In this document: positions 57,681-64,000 of the stretch, piece after piece
Numbering within the stretch: position 1 is the first letter of the stretch
Layout: each line of letters begins with the position of its first letter
NCBI GenBank assembly: GCA_016214695.1
Contig: JACRNY010000001.1
Location: forward strand, 124,001 to 188,000
Direction: 5' to 3'
DNA: 64,000 nucleotides
From: Nitrosomonadales bacterium
GTDB lineage: Bacteria; Pseudomonadota; Gammaproteobacteria; Burkholderiales; Gallionellaceae
The notes under the pieces: model-generated
Seen by the model: the letters and a program-made list of their open reading frames with translations, nothing else
What the model was told of the DNA's origin: nothing
Database searches by the model: none
Translations under genes and position numbers: made by a program

Positions 57681-59060
57681 ATGAACGAAGGATCGAACGG
57701 GGAGAACATCCCCCCCATTCCCTCGCAGGACGGTATCCAGGAGATCTTGCACAAGGTCATCATCGCCCATCAACAGGCGCTGGCCCTGCTGCAACAGACC
57801 GAGGCGGCCTACGGCCGTCTGGTTCCGCACCAGCTGCTCAACCTGCTGGAAGCAAAGAGCATCGTGGACGTGAAGCTCGGCGACCAGGTCGAGCGCAAGA
57901 TGACCATCATGTTCTCGGACATCCGCGACTTCACCCCGCTGTCGGAATCGATGACCCCGGCGGAGAACTTCGAGTTCATCAACTCCTATCTCAGCCAGAT
58001 GGAACCGGTCATCAGCCGCCATCACGGCATCATCGACAAATACATCGGCGACGCCATCATGGCCCTTTTCGAAAGAGGCGCCGACGAAGCGGTGAGCGGC
58101 GCCATCGCCATGCTGGAGCGCCTGAGCTACTACAACGCCGGACGCGAACGGGCAGGCTACGCGCCGGTACAGATCGGCATCGGCCTCAATACCGGCATGG
58201 TGATGATAGGCACGGTGGGCGGCATCAACCGCATGGACAGTACGGTGATCGGCGATGCGGTGAACCTCACCGCGCGCCTGGAAGAAGCGACCAAGACCTA
58301 TCACTCGCCGCTCATCATCAGCCAGAACACGCTGTATGACCTGACCGATGCGGGCAAATACGACATCCGCTTCCTCGACCGCATCCGCGTGAAGGGCAAG
58401 TCGCAGCCGCTCTCCATCTACGAGGTGTTCGACAACAACCCGGCAGAGTTGCGCGAGAGCAAACGGCAGGGACTGGCACTTTTCGAAAAAGCGGTCGCCT
58501 ATTACCACATGCAGGACATCGTCAAGGCGGTCCCGCTGCTCAAACGATGCATCGAGATCGCCCCGGAGGACTATCCCGCGCTCATCTATCTGGAGCGCTG
58601 CCACGCATTTCAGGCCAGCGGTCAGCATCTGGGCACCGGAGAATTGCAGACCAGCCTGTCCTGGAAGGAAGAGCTGCACACCGGCTTGCCGGAGGTCGAC
58701 AACGCCAATCGCATCCTGATGTATCACATCAACACGCTCACCACCAGGATCGCGCAGGACGACTGCCGCGATTTTGCCGATATCTTTCCCATCCTCCACC
58801 AGCATGCACAGCACATCTTCCCCGTCGAGGTGAAACTGATGCGCGAGCATGCCTATCCCTTCGCCGAAGGGCATATCCAGGAACACCAGCGTTTCGTCGA
58901 GAACTTTTGCGGACTGGAAAGAAAGGCCGGGAGCTCGTCGGAAGACCCGCGCTACCTCGCCTTCCGCACAGTGCTGCTGCTGCTCGACTGGTTCGCCTCG
59001 CATGCCACCAAGGCCGACCGCCACTTCGCACGCTACCTGCAGAACAAAAAAACCGGCTAG
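57681..59060 (+). CDS. Class III adenylate cyclase fused to an altered hemerythrin domain
   Basis: The 459-residue protein starts after a strong GGAGGAGC. After an N-terminal helical region (1-~70) comes a class III cyclase domain (~72-250) with metal Asp in FSDIRDFT, DKYIGDAIMA (Lys and second Asp), and VNLTARLE (Asn/Arg), plus Thr seven before the Asn; Lys/Thr favours ATP. A helical, TPR-like linker is followed by a hemerythrin-like domain (~315-455). By motif alignment the Fe1 ligands (two His in GHIQEH, one in SHATKAD) and bridging Glu and Asp are present, but both Fe2 histidines are replaced (NANR for DxQH; IF for HF). It may link oxygen, iron or redox to cAMP. Confidence 0.85.
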   Translation: MNEGSNGENIPPIPSQDGIQEILHKVIIAHQQALALLQQTEAAYGRLVPHQLLNLLEAKSIVDVKLGDQVERKMTIMFSDIRDFTPLSESMTPAENFEFINSYLSQMEPVISRHHGIIDKYIGDAIMALFERGADEAVSGAIAMLERLSYYNAGRERAGYAPVQIGIGLNTGMVMIGTVGGINRMDSTVIGDAVNLTARLEEATKTYHSPLIISQNTLYDLTDAGKYDIRFLDRIRVKGKSQPLSIYEVFDNNPAELRESKRQGLALFEKAVAYYHMQDIVKAVPLLKRCIEIAPEDYPALIYLERCHAFQASGQHLGTGELQTSLSWKEELHTGLPEVDNANRILMYHINTLTTRIAQDDCRDFADIFPILHQHAQHIFPVEVKLMREHAYPFAEGHIQEHQRFVENFCGLERKAGSSSEDPRYLAFRTVLLLLDWFASHATKADRHFARYLQNKKTG

Positions 59061-59080
59061 CCCGCCGGCCGGCCAGCCTG

Positions 59081-59086
59081 TACAAT
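59081..59086 (+). promoter_or_regulatory. Likely -10 element of tmRNA
   Basis: TACAAT lies about 30 bases before the tmRNA 5' end, preceded by TG. A good -35 box is not obvious in the GC-rich stretch upstream. Confidence 0.4.
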
Positions 59087-59113
59087 CCCTACCGCTTAGT
59101 AGCAAACCGAACC

Positions 59114-59481
59114 GGGGGCGACCTGGCTTCGACGTGGGTTGCAAAGCAGCGCAGGGCATACCGAGGACCCGCCACCTCGTAAATCAGCTGGAAAACCAAT
59201 AGTCGCAAACGACGAAAAGTACGCTCTGGCCGCCTAAGGTCAGACCTCACACCCTGCTGTCCGTGGAGGGGCTCGATAGCGCAAGCTTGAGATGAGTGAG
59301 GTCATTTACACGGAATCGTGTCGTGCAGGGTCACTTTGTACGAAGCTAAAACCAAGGTGACTCGTCCAGTAGCAGCCTGTCGGCTGGCGTCTGCCGGATA
59401 AAATCAAATAACCAGACTAAGTATGTAGAACTGTCTGTAGAGGGCTCGCGGACGGGGGTTCAATTCCCCCCGCCTCCACCA
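59114..59481 (+). ncRNA. ssrA: Transfer-messenger RNA
   Basis: The 368-nt RNA begins GGGGGCGACCTGGCTTCGAC and ends CGCCTCCACCA, with the 7-bp acceptor stem pairing GGGGGCG and CGCCTCC. The tag reading frame starts GCAAACGACGAAAAG at 59205 and encodes ANDEKYALAA before a stop at 59237. tmRNA rescues stalled ribosomes and tags products for degradation. A long hairpin directly follows the 3' end. Confidence 0.97.
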
Positions 59482-59523
59482 ACAAATGAAAACGACACCC
59501 TTGCGGTGTCGTTTTCATTTGTT
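59481..59523 (+). terminator. Terminator hairpin after tmRNA
   Basis: AACAAATGAAAACGACACC and its exact reverse complement enclose a CTTGC loop (19-bp arms). The core ACGACACC-CTTGC-GGTGTCGT is followed by TTTCATTTGTT. Confidence 0.85.
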
Positions 59524-59845
59524 GAATCGAGATTGTGCGGGAATTGAAACCCCGTCCGGCACGGACGGGGGGCGGAGGACGTAAAGCAAACAGCACCTGC
59601 GTGCTGTTTGTAGTCCGGAGCGGCATTCGCATGCAGGCGAATGCGCGGCCTGCAAGGCCAATTCCCCCACATTAAAGACACCCTTGCGGTGTCGTTTTTA
59701 TTTGTTGAGTTGAAATTGAGCGGGAATTGCATCCCCGTCCGGCACGGACGGGGGGCAAAGGGCGTCAAGCGAACAGTACCTGCGTGCTGTTCGTAGCCCG
59801 GAGCGGCATTCGCATGCAGGCGAATGCGCGGCCTGCAAGGCCACC
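59482..59845. repeat. Tandem duplication downstream of tmRNA (183-bp period)
   Basis: Two similar modules each contain a CACCCTTGCGGTGTCG hairpin, CCCCGTCCGGCACGGACGGG, an AACAG...CTGTT hairpin, and CGGCATTCGCATGCAGGCGA ATGCGCGGCCTGCAAGGCCA. Module 2 begins at a second AATTCCCCC resembling the tmRNA 3' end. No gene is supported in either module. Confidence 0.85.
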
Positions 59846-60029
59846 AGCGAGCACCGCTCGCGCAGGACGCCGGAAGCGAAGCGTACGGCGGTCCCGAAGA
59901 GACGAGGTTGTCGAGGATGCAACTCGACAACCGAGCAATTCCCCCCGCCTCTCCCGAACTCCACCCAAGTCGATTGAACCCCCAGCCCGATATCGGTATA
60001 GTCCGCCAAACCCCATTCAAGGCGCGATC
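59846..60029. other. Remnant with a second tmRNA 3'-end match
   Basis: CAATTCCCCCCGCCTC at 59936-59951 exactly repeats 16 nt of the tmRNA 3' end (59461-59476). The sequence between the duplication and this site includes GGTTGTCGAGGATGCAACTC GACAACC, an inverted repeat, and no credible gene. It could be an attachment-site scar of a lost element. Confidence 0.5.
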
Positions 60030-61814
60030 ATGGCTGCTCAAGAAGCCGCAGAACACAAACTGAAGCTGGCTGAAGTACTGGAATTGCTGGTTGCCGACAG
60101 CATGGTCAGCAAGGAAGATGCCGACTCCCTCGTCGCCGAGCACCGCCTGCATCGACACACAGCCCATCCACTGCTGATCATCGCGGACAAAGGCTGGAAA
60201 TCCCGCGCTGCACCCTATCGTATCCTGACCGTGGATACGCTGACCGAATGGCTGGCGAAAAAGGTCGGGCTGGAATACCTGCACATCGATCCCTTGAAGA
60301 TCGATTTCTCCAATCTGGTCGATCTGATGTCGATCGATTATGCCAACCGTTTCGCCATCATGCCGATACGCATCGAAGGCAACGAGCTGGTGGTGGCCAC
60401 AGCCGAACCTTTCCTGCGCGATTGGGAAACGGTGCTCAGGCAGACCTCGCGCAAGAACATCCGCCGCGTCGTTTCTTCTCCCGCGGACATCAACCGCTAT
60501 CTGGTCGAGTTCTACAATCTGGCACGCTCGGTCAAGAGCGCGACCAAGGTGAAGATGGATTCCGGCAATATCGCCTCGTTCGAGCAGCTGGTCGAGATGG
60601 GCAAGACCGACAAGCAGTTCGATGCCAACGACCAGCACATCGTGCATATCGTCGACTGGCTGTGGCAATACGCTTTCGACCAGCGCGCTTCGGACATCCA
60701 CCTCGAACCGCGGCGTGAATCGGGCATCGTGCGTTTCCGCATCGACGGGATTCTGCACCAGGTGCACCAGTTGCCGATATCGGTGGTCACCGCGATGACC
60801 AGCCGCATCAAGCTGCTGGGGCGCATGGACCTGATGGAGAAGCGCCGTCCGCAGGATGGCCGCATCAAGACGCGTACCGAAGCGGGGCAGGAGATCGAGC
60901 TGCGCCTGTCCACCCTGCCCACCGCGTTCGGCGAAAAGCTGGTGATGCGCATCTTCGACCCGGAAGTGCTGGTGCGCGACTTCTCCGAACTGGGCTTCTC
61001 CGACGACGACCGCGCGCGCTGGGAGCTGATGACCTCCAGGCCCAACGGCATCATCCTCGTCACCGGCCCGACCGGCTCCGGCAAGACCACCACGCTGTAT
61101 TCCACGCTCAAAAGCCTGGCGACACCGGAGGTGAACGTATGCACGCTGGAAGATCCCATCGAAATGGTGGAACCCGCATTCAACCAGATGCAGATACAAA
61201 CCGGGCTGGACCTCACCTTCGCCGAAGGCGTGCGCGCGTTGATGCGGCAGGATCCCGATATCATCATGGTCGGCGAGATACGCGACCTGGAGACCGCCGA
61301 CATGGCGATCCAGGCCGCCCTCACCGGCCACCTGGTACTCTCCACCCTGCACACCAATGATGCCCCCTCGGCCATCACCCGTCTGCTCGATCTGGGCGTG
61401 CCGTCCTACCTGCTCAACGCCACCCTGCTCGGCATCATGGCGCAGCGCCTCGTGCGCACGCTGTGCCCGCATTGCAAGCAGCCGCATCCGATACAGGATG
61501 AGGACATCGAACTGTGGAACGGCCTGGTCGCACCGTGGAAAGCGACGCGCCCGACGCAGTTGCAGCGTCCGCAGGGCTGCCTGGAATGCCGCATGACCGG
61601 TTACTCAGGTCGCATCGGCATCTACGAGATCCTGCTGATGTCGCCCGAACTGCGCAAGCTCATCACCGCCGAGACCGATATCGCCGCCCTGCGCGAGCAG
61701 GCCAACCGCGAAGGCATGAAACCGCTGCGTATCTCCGGCGCGCTCAAGATCGCTTCCGGACTGACCACACTGGACGAGGTGCTGAAGACCGCACCGCCGC
61801 CCGACCAGAGTTGA
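60030..61814 (+). CDS. PilB/GspE-type secretion ATPase
   Basis: The start at MAAQEAAEHKLKLAEV is preceded by AAGG; the track extends 101 codons upstream through the tmRNA-proximal repeats. The 594-residue cytoplasmic ATPase has an N-terminal GspE-N-like region, Walker A GPTGSGKTTTLYSTL, the Asp box CTLEDPIEM, Walker B DPDIIMVGEIRD, a His box LVLSTLHTND and a tetracysteine zinc site CPHC...CLEC. It drives type IV pilus or type II secretion assembly. No other pilus or T2SS genes are nearby, so the system it serves is unknown. Confidence 0.9.
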   Translation: MAAQEAAEHKLKLAEVLELLVADSMVSKEDADSLVAEHRLHRHTAHPLLIIADKGWKSRAAPYRILTVDTLTEWLAKKVGLEYLHIDPLKIDFSNLVDLMSIDYANRFAIMPIRIEGNELVVATAEPFLRDWETVLRQTSRKNIRRVVSSPADINRYLVEFYNLARSVKSATKVKMDSGNIASFEQLVEMGKTDKQFDANDQHIVHIVDWLWQYAFDQRASDIHLEPRRESGIVRFRIDGILHQVHQLPISVVTAMTSRIKLLGRMDLMEKRRPQDGRIKTRTEAGQEIELRLSTLPTAFGEKLVMRIFDPEVLVRDFSELGFSDDDRARWELMTSRPNGIILVTGPTGSGKTTTLYSTLKSLATPEVNVCTLEDPIEMVEPAFNQMQIQTGLDLTFAEGVRALMRQDPDIIMVGEIRDLETADMAIQAALTGHLVLSTLHTNDAPSAITRLLDLGVPSYLLNATLLGIMAQRLVRTLCPHCKQPHPIQDEDIELWNGLVAPWKATRPTQLQRPQGCLECRMTGYSGRIGIYEILLMSPELRKLITAETDIAALREQANREGMKPLRISGALKIASGLTTLDEVLKTAPPPDQS

Positions 61815-61849
61815 ACCGACTTAATCACCACCATCCGACAGGAATAGAC

Positions 61850-62752
61850 ATGACATTGACTGAACTCAACCAGCGCTTCGCCATCGGCAACCACGTGCAA
61901 TTCAAGGAGATCGCCGAAGGCATGATCATCGCCGAAATCGCCAACCAGCACGCACTGTCCAACATCGCATTGCAGGGTGCGCATATCGCCACCTTCCAGC
62001 CGCGCGGCGAGGAGCCGGTGATCTGGCTGTCGCCCAAAGCCAAGTTCGCCACTGGCAAATCCATACGCGGCGGCGTGCCGATCTGCTGGCCCTGGTTCGG
62101 CCCGCACAAGTCCGACAGCAAATTGCCCGGCCACGGCTATGCCCGCACCGTGCCGTGGGATGTGCTGGAAACCAGGGCATTGGCGGACGGCTCCACCTTC
62201 CTGCGCTTCGGTCTGGTCGAGAGCGACGCCACGCGTGCGCAATGGCCGCATGCCTCGACCGTGCAACTCGAAGTGACCGTGGGCAAAGCGCTGCGCGTGG
62301 AGCTCGTCACCACCAATACCGGCAAGGCCGCGTTCGAACTCGGCGAGGCGCTGCACACCTATTTCCAGATCAGCGACGTCGCCAACATGACCATCCGCGG
62401 GCTGGAGAACTGCGAGTATCTGGACAAGGTGAAGGATTTCGCGCGCTTCACGCAACAGGGCGGCATCGTCATCGAAAGCGAAGTGGATCGCGTGTATGTG
62501 AACACCGGCGCTGACTGTGTCATCGAGGACAAAGGCCTGAAGCGCGCCATCCGCATCACCAAGCAGGGCAGCCGTTCCACCGTGGTGTGGAATCCGTGGA
62601 CAGAGAAGGCCGAGAAGATGGGCGATTTCGGCCCGGCACTGCACCGCGACATGGTGTGCGTGGAAAGCGGCAATGCGCTGGAGAATGTGGTCACTCTGGC
62701 GCCGGGCGAGACGCACAAGCTGGTGGCGGTGTATAGCGTGGAGAAACTGTAA
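61850..62752 (+). CDS. D-hexose-6-phosphate mutarotase
   Basis: This YeaD-type aldose-1-epimerase-fold enzyme interconverts hexose-6-phosphate anomers. The start at MTLTELNQRFAIGNHVQF has AGGAA upstream. The 300-residue product has WLSPKAKFATGKSIRGGVPICWPWFGPH, PGHGYARTVPWDV with the catalytic His, the Glu in ELGEALHTYFQI and WNPWTEKAEKMGDFG near the C-terminus. It is downstream of the PilB/GspE-type gene by 35 bases, so it may be co-transcribed, without obvious functional link. Confidence 0.92.
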   Translation: MTLTELNQRFAIGNHVQFKEIAEGMIIAEIANQHALSNIALQGAHIATFQPRGEEPVIWLSPKAKFATGKSIRGGVPICWPWFGPHKSDSKLPGHGYARTVPWDVLETRALADGSTFLRFGLVESDATRAQWPHASTVQLEVTVGKALRVELVTTNTGKAAFELGEALHTYFQISDVANMTIRGLENCEYLDKVKDFARFTQQGGIVIESEVDRVYVNTGADCVIEDKGLKRAIRITKQGSRSTVVWNPWTEKAEKMGDFGPALHRDMVCVESGNALENVVTLAPGETHKLVAVYSVEKL

Positions 62753-62761
62753 ACCCAGCAA

Positions 62762-62847
62762 TCCGCAGATTGCACAGATTCACGCCGATCAAACCCAACC
62801 ATGCAGCCCTGGTTTTTGAAATCAGTTTAATCTGCGCAATCTGCGGA
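62762..62847. repeat. Inverted repeat between the mutarotase and efp genes
   Basis: TCCGCAGATTGCACAGATT and AATCTGCGCAATCTGCGGA form 19-bp arms with one mismatch around ~48 bp. The form is similar in style to the CACAGAG family but different in sequence. Confidence 0.85.
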
Positions 62848-62853
62848 CAAAAC

Positions 62854-62883
62854 AAAAGAGCCGCTTCACAGCGGCTCTTTTTA
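62854..62883. terminator. Bidirectional terminator between the mutarotase gene and efp
   Basis: AAAAGAGCCGC-TTCACA-GCGGCTCTTTT has T-runs on both strands, so it can end both the plus-strand mutarotase transcript and the minus-strand efp transcript. Confidence 0.92.
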
Positions 62884-62902
62884 TTGCTTCAGCGAAGCAG
62901 GC

Positions 62903-63469
62903 TCAGTTGGCGCGCTTCTTGAACTCGTTGCTGCGGGTGTCGATCTCGATCCTGTCGCCGATCTCGATGAACGCAGCCACCGGCAGCTCAAAGCCGGAAC
63001 CCTTCAGTTTGGCCGGCTTCATCACCTTACCGGAAGTGTCGCCGCGCACGGCTGGCTCGGTGTATTCCACTTCGCGCACGATGGTGGTGGGCAGCTCGAC
63101 CGAGATGGCCTTGCCTTCGTAGAAGGTCACTTCGCACTTGTCTTCCATGCCGTCCATCAGGTAGTTCACCACGTCGCCGAGGTTCTCCTTCTCGACTTCA
63201 TACTGGTTGTACTCTTCATCCATGAACACGTACATCGGATCGGCGAAGTAGGAATAGGTGCACTCCTTCTTGTCGAGGATGATCTGGTCGAACTTGTCGT
63301 CGGCGGAATAGATCGCCTCGCTGGGTGCGTCGGTCAACAGGTTCTTGAACTTGAACTTCACCACCGAGCCACTGCGACCGGAACGGCTGTATTCACATTT
63401 CTGCACGACCAGCGGCTGGTCCTTGACCATCACCACGTTGCCGGCACGGAGTTCTTGAGCGATTTTCAT
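62903..63469 (-). CDS. efp: Elongation factor P (Arg32 type)
   Basis: EF-P relieves ribosome stalling at polyproline stretches. The 188-residue protein has the three beta-barrel domains and the family lines [22 protein letters not shown] and [16 protein letters not shown]. The modified loop reads [12 protein letters not shown] with Arg at position 32, as in EF-Ps that are rhamnosylated by EarP, and not Lys34. The next gene on the strand is earP, which strongly supports this modification route. A bidirectional terminator follows the gene. Confidence 0.97.
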   Translation of the reverse strand: MKIAQELRAGNVVMVKDQPLVVQKCEYSRSGRSGSVVKFKFKNLLTDAPSEAIYSADDKFDQIILDKKECTYSYFADPMYVFMDEEYNQYEVEKENLGDVVNYLMDGMEDKCEVTFYEGKAISVELPTTIVREVEYTEPAVRGDTSGKVMKPAKLKGSGFELPVAAFIEIGDRIEIDTRSNEFKKRAN

Positions 63470-63508
63470 TTGAGTCTGCCTGAATGCTGGATTTCGAAGG
63501 CGCGCATT

Positions 63509-64000
63509 CTATGCAACTTGCCTGGAAAAAGCCAGCAAATTCAACGCAAGATTATTCTGCGCCAGCTGTTGTGCCCATGCCTTGCTACGCCCGGCCAGCA
63601 GGGCACGCTGCCCGATGAATCGCCGCCAGGCCCCGGCGATGTCAGCCCCGCCGTTCCAGGCCTGCCAGAGGTCGCGCACCGCCTGCGCCGCTTCGGGGGG
63701 CAAGCCTTCCGCATAACGCGCCCGCAGGGCCTCCAGTTTCTCCAGATGCACCCCGTCGTGCTGCGGATATATCTGCCAGATGAAGGGCTTGGCCGCCCAT
63801 TGCGCACGCACGCAGGAATCCTCCCCGCGCACGAAATTGACGTCGCAAGCCCACAACAACTCGTCATAGCGCTCCTGCTCGACGAAAGGCAATACATGCA
63901 CGCGCAGCTTGCCACGCTGCCAGACCTCGCCCGCCTTGCCGTCCCGCAATCCGAAATAGCCTGCCACCTGCGGTAGCGAGCGGCCTTCCGGCAACAGGCA
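63509..64000 (-). CDS. earP: EF-P arginine rhamnosyltransferase, C-terminal part
   Basis: Only the C-terminal ~164 residues are in the window; the gene continues beyond base 64000. The visible part has GYFGLRDGKAGEVW and WACDVNFVRGEDSCVRAQWAAKPFIWQIYPQ, the EarP signature with the catalytic-region VRGEDS, used in TDP-rhamnose transfer to Arg32 of EF-P. It lies 39 bases upstream of efp, the usual pairing. The listed ORF begins at an internal Met; there is no sign that it is the true start. Confidence 0.92.
   Translation of the reverse strand, partial: CLLPEGRSLPQVAGYFGLRDGKAGEVWQRGKLRVHVLPFVEQERYDELLWACDVNFVRGEDSCVRAQWAAKPFIWQIYPQHDGVHLEKLEALRARYAEGLPPEAAQAVRDLWQAWNGGADIAGAWRRFIGQRALLAGRSKAWAQQLAQNNLALNLLAFSRQVA

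Noticed and set aside
59417-59632. Minus-strand 71-residue ORF (contains EAGGIEPPSASP)
   Set aside because: It is antisense to the tmRNA 3' end and the adjacent repeat; this peptide is a well-known false call opposite ssrA.
59698-60016. Minus-strand ORFs in the tmRNA-proximal repeat modules
   Set aside because: They simply translate the duplicated hairpin modules (HSPACECRSGLR-type peptide) and occur in both copies in different frames.
59460-61487. Minus-strand 675-codon ORF
   Set aside because: It is antisense to the PilB/GspE-type ATPase and the tmRNA-proximal repeats; composition is shadow-like.

Overview
The window (about 60% GC by eye, dense genes, mostly well-known families) looks like a chromosomal segment of a betaproteobacterium, most plausibly a member of the Nitrosomonadales/Gallionellaceae. 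The reasons are the gyrA-serC-pheA-hisC-aroF-tyrA-aroA/cmk-rpsA-ihfB-lapAB-pyrF block, a methylcitrate operon led by a GntR regulator, EF-P with the Arg32-type loop next to EarP, and a fused cytochrome-porin gene beside diheme c4-type cytochromes. The taxonomic placement is inference from gene content only; no search was run.

Layout. 1-2.3 kb: a response regulator with TPRs and its overlapping small histidine kinase. 2.3-3.2 kb: a field of dispersed palindromic repeats with a GIY-YIG protein. 3.2-11.2 kb (minus strand): a type IIC-like P-type ATPase, a CxxC membrane protein, a glutaredoxin-CcdA fusion, Pcm, a tiny membrane protein and a Lon-like protease. 11.2-15.3 kb (minus): polyamine ABC transporter potABCD. 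15.5-22.1 kb (plus): gntR-prpB-prpC-prpD-prpE for propionate oxidation through the methylcitrate cycle. 22.2-27.2 kb: a WbuC-like cupin, an outer-membrane protein, an acyl-CoA synthetase and a PAS-EAL protein. 27.2-33.9 kb: tRNA-Lys, queG, tsaE, amiC, a second outer-membrane protein, cysM, cysK and a ComEA-like protein.

34.0-50.8 kb is one long minus-strand block. It runs gyrA, serC, pheA, hisC, DAHP synthase, tyrA, aroA-cmk fusion, rpsA, ihfB, lapA, lapB, pyrF, rfaE1, hldD, joining aromatic amino acid synthesis, translation, nucleoid structure and LPS assembly. 51.1-53.9 kb (minus): two diheme c-type cytochromes and a monoheme cytochrome-porin, a candidate electron path across the outer membrane. 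54.1-56.1 kb: an OmpR-type two-component system. 56.3-59.1 kb (plus): ubiG, gph and an adenylate cyclase joined to an altered hemerythrin domain. 59.1-60.0 kb: tmRNA followed by tandemly duplicated sequence that repeats its 3' end. 60.0-64.0 kb: a PilB/GspE ATPase, a hexose-6-phosphate mutarotase, efp and the truncated earP.

The most unusual aspect is the behaviour of the short palindromic repeats. Several families sit between genes, including all three junctions prpB|prpC|prpD|prpE. Others are inside reading frames without breaking them: a 30-codon element in the ATPase N-domain, a 12-codon half-element in AroA (read in the same frame), a 20-codon palindromic insert next to the PLP lysine of HisC, and a repeat that supplies much of the PotD signal peptide. 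Other points worth checking are the hemerythrin domain that appears to lack both Fe2 histidines but keeps the Fe1 ligands, and the EAL domain with its DD pair replaced.
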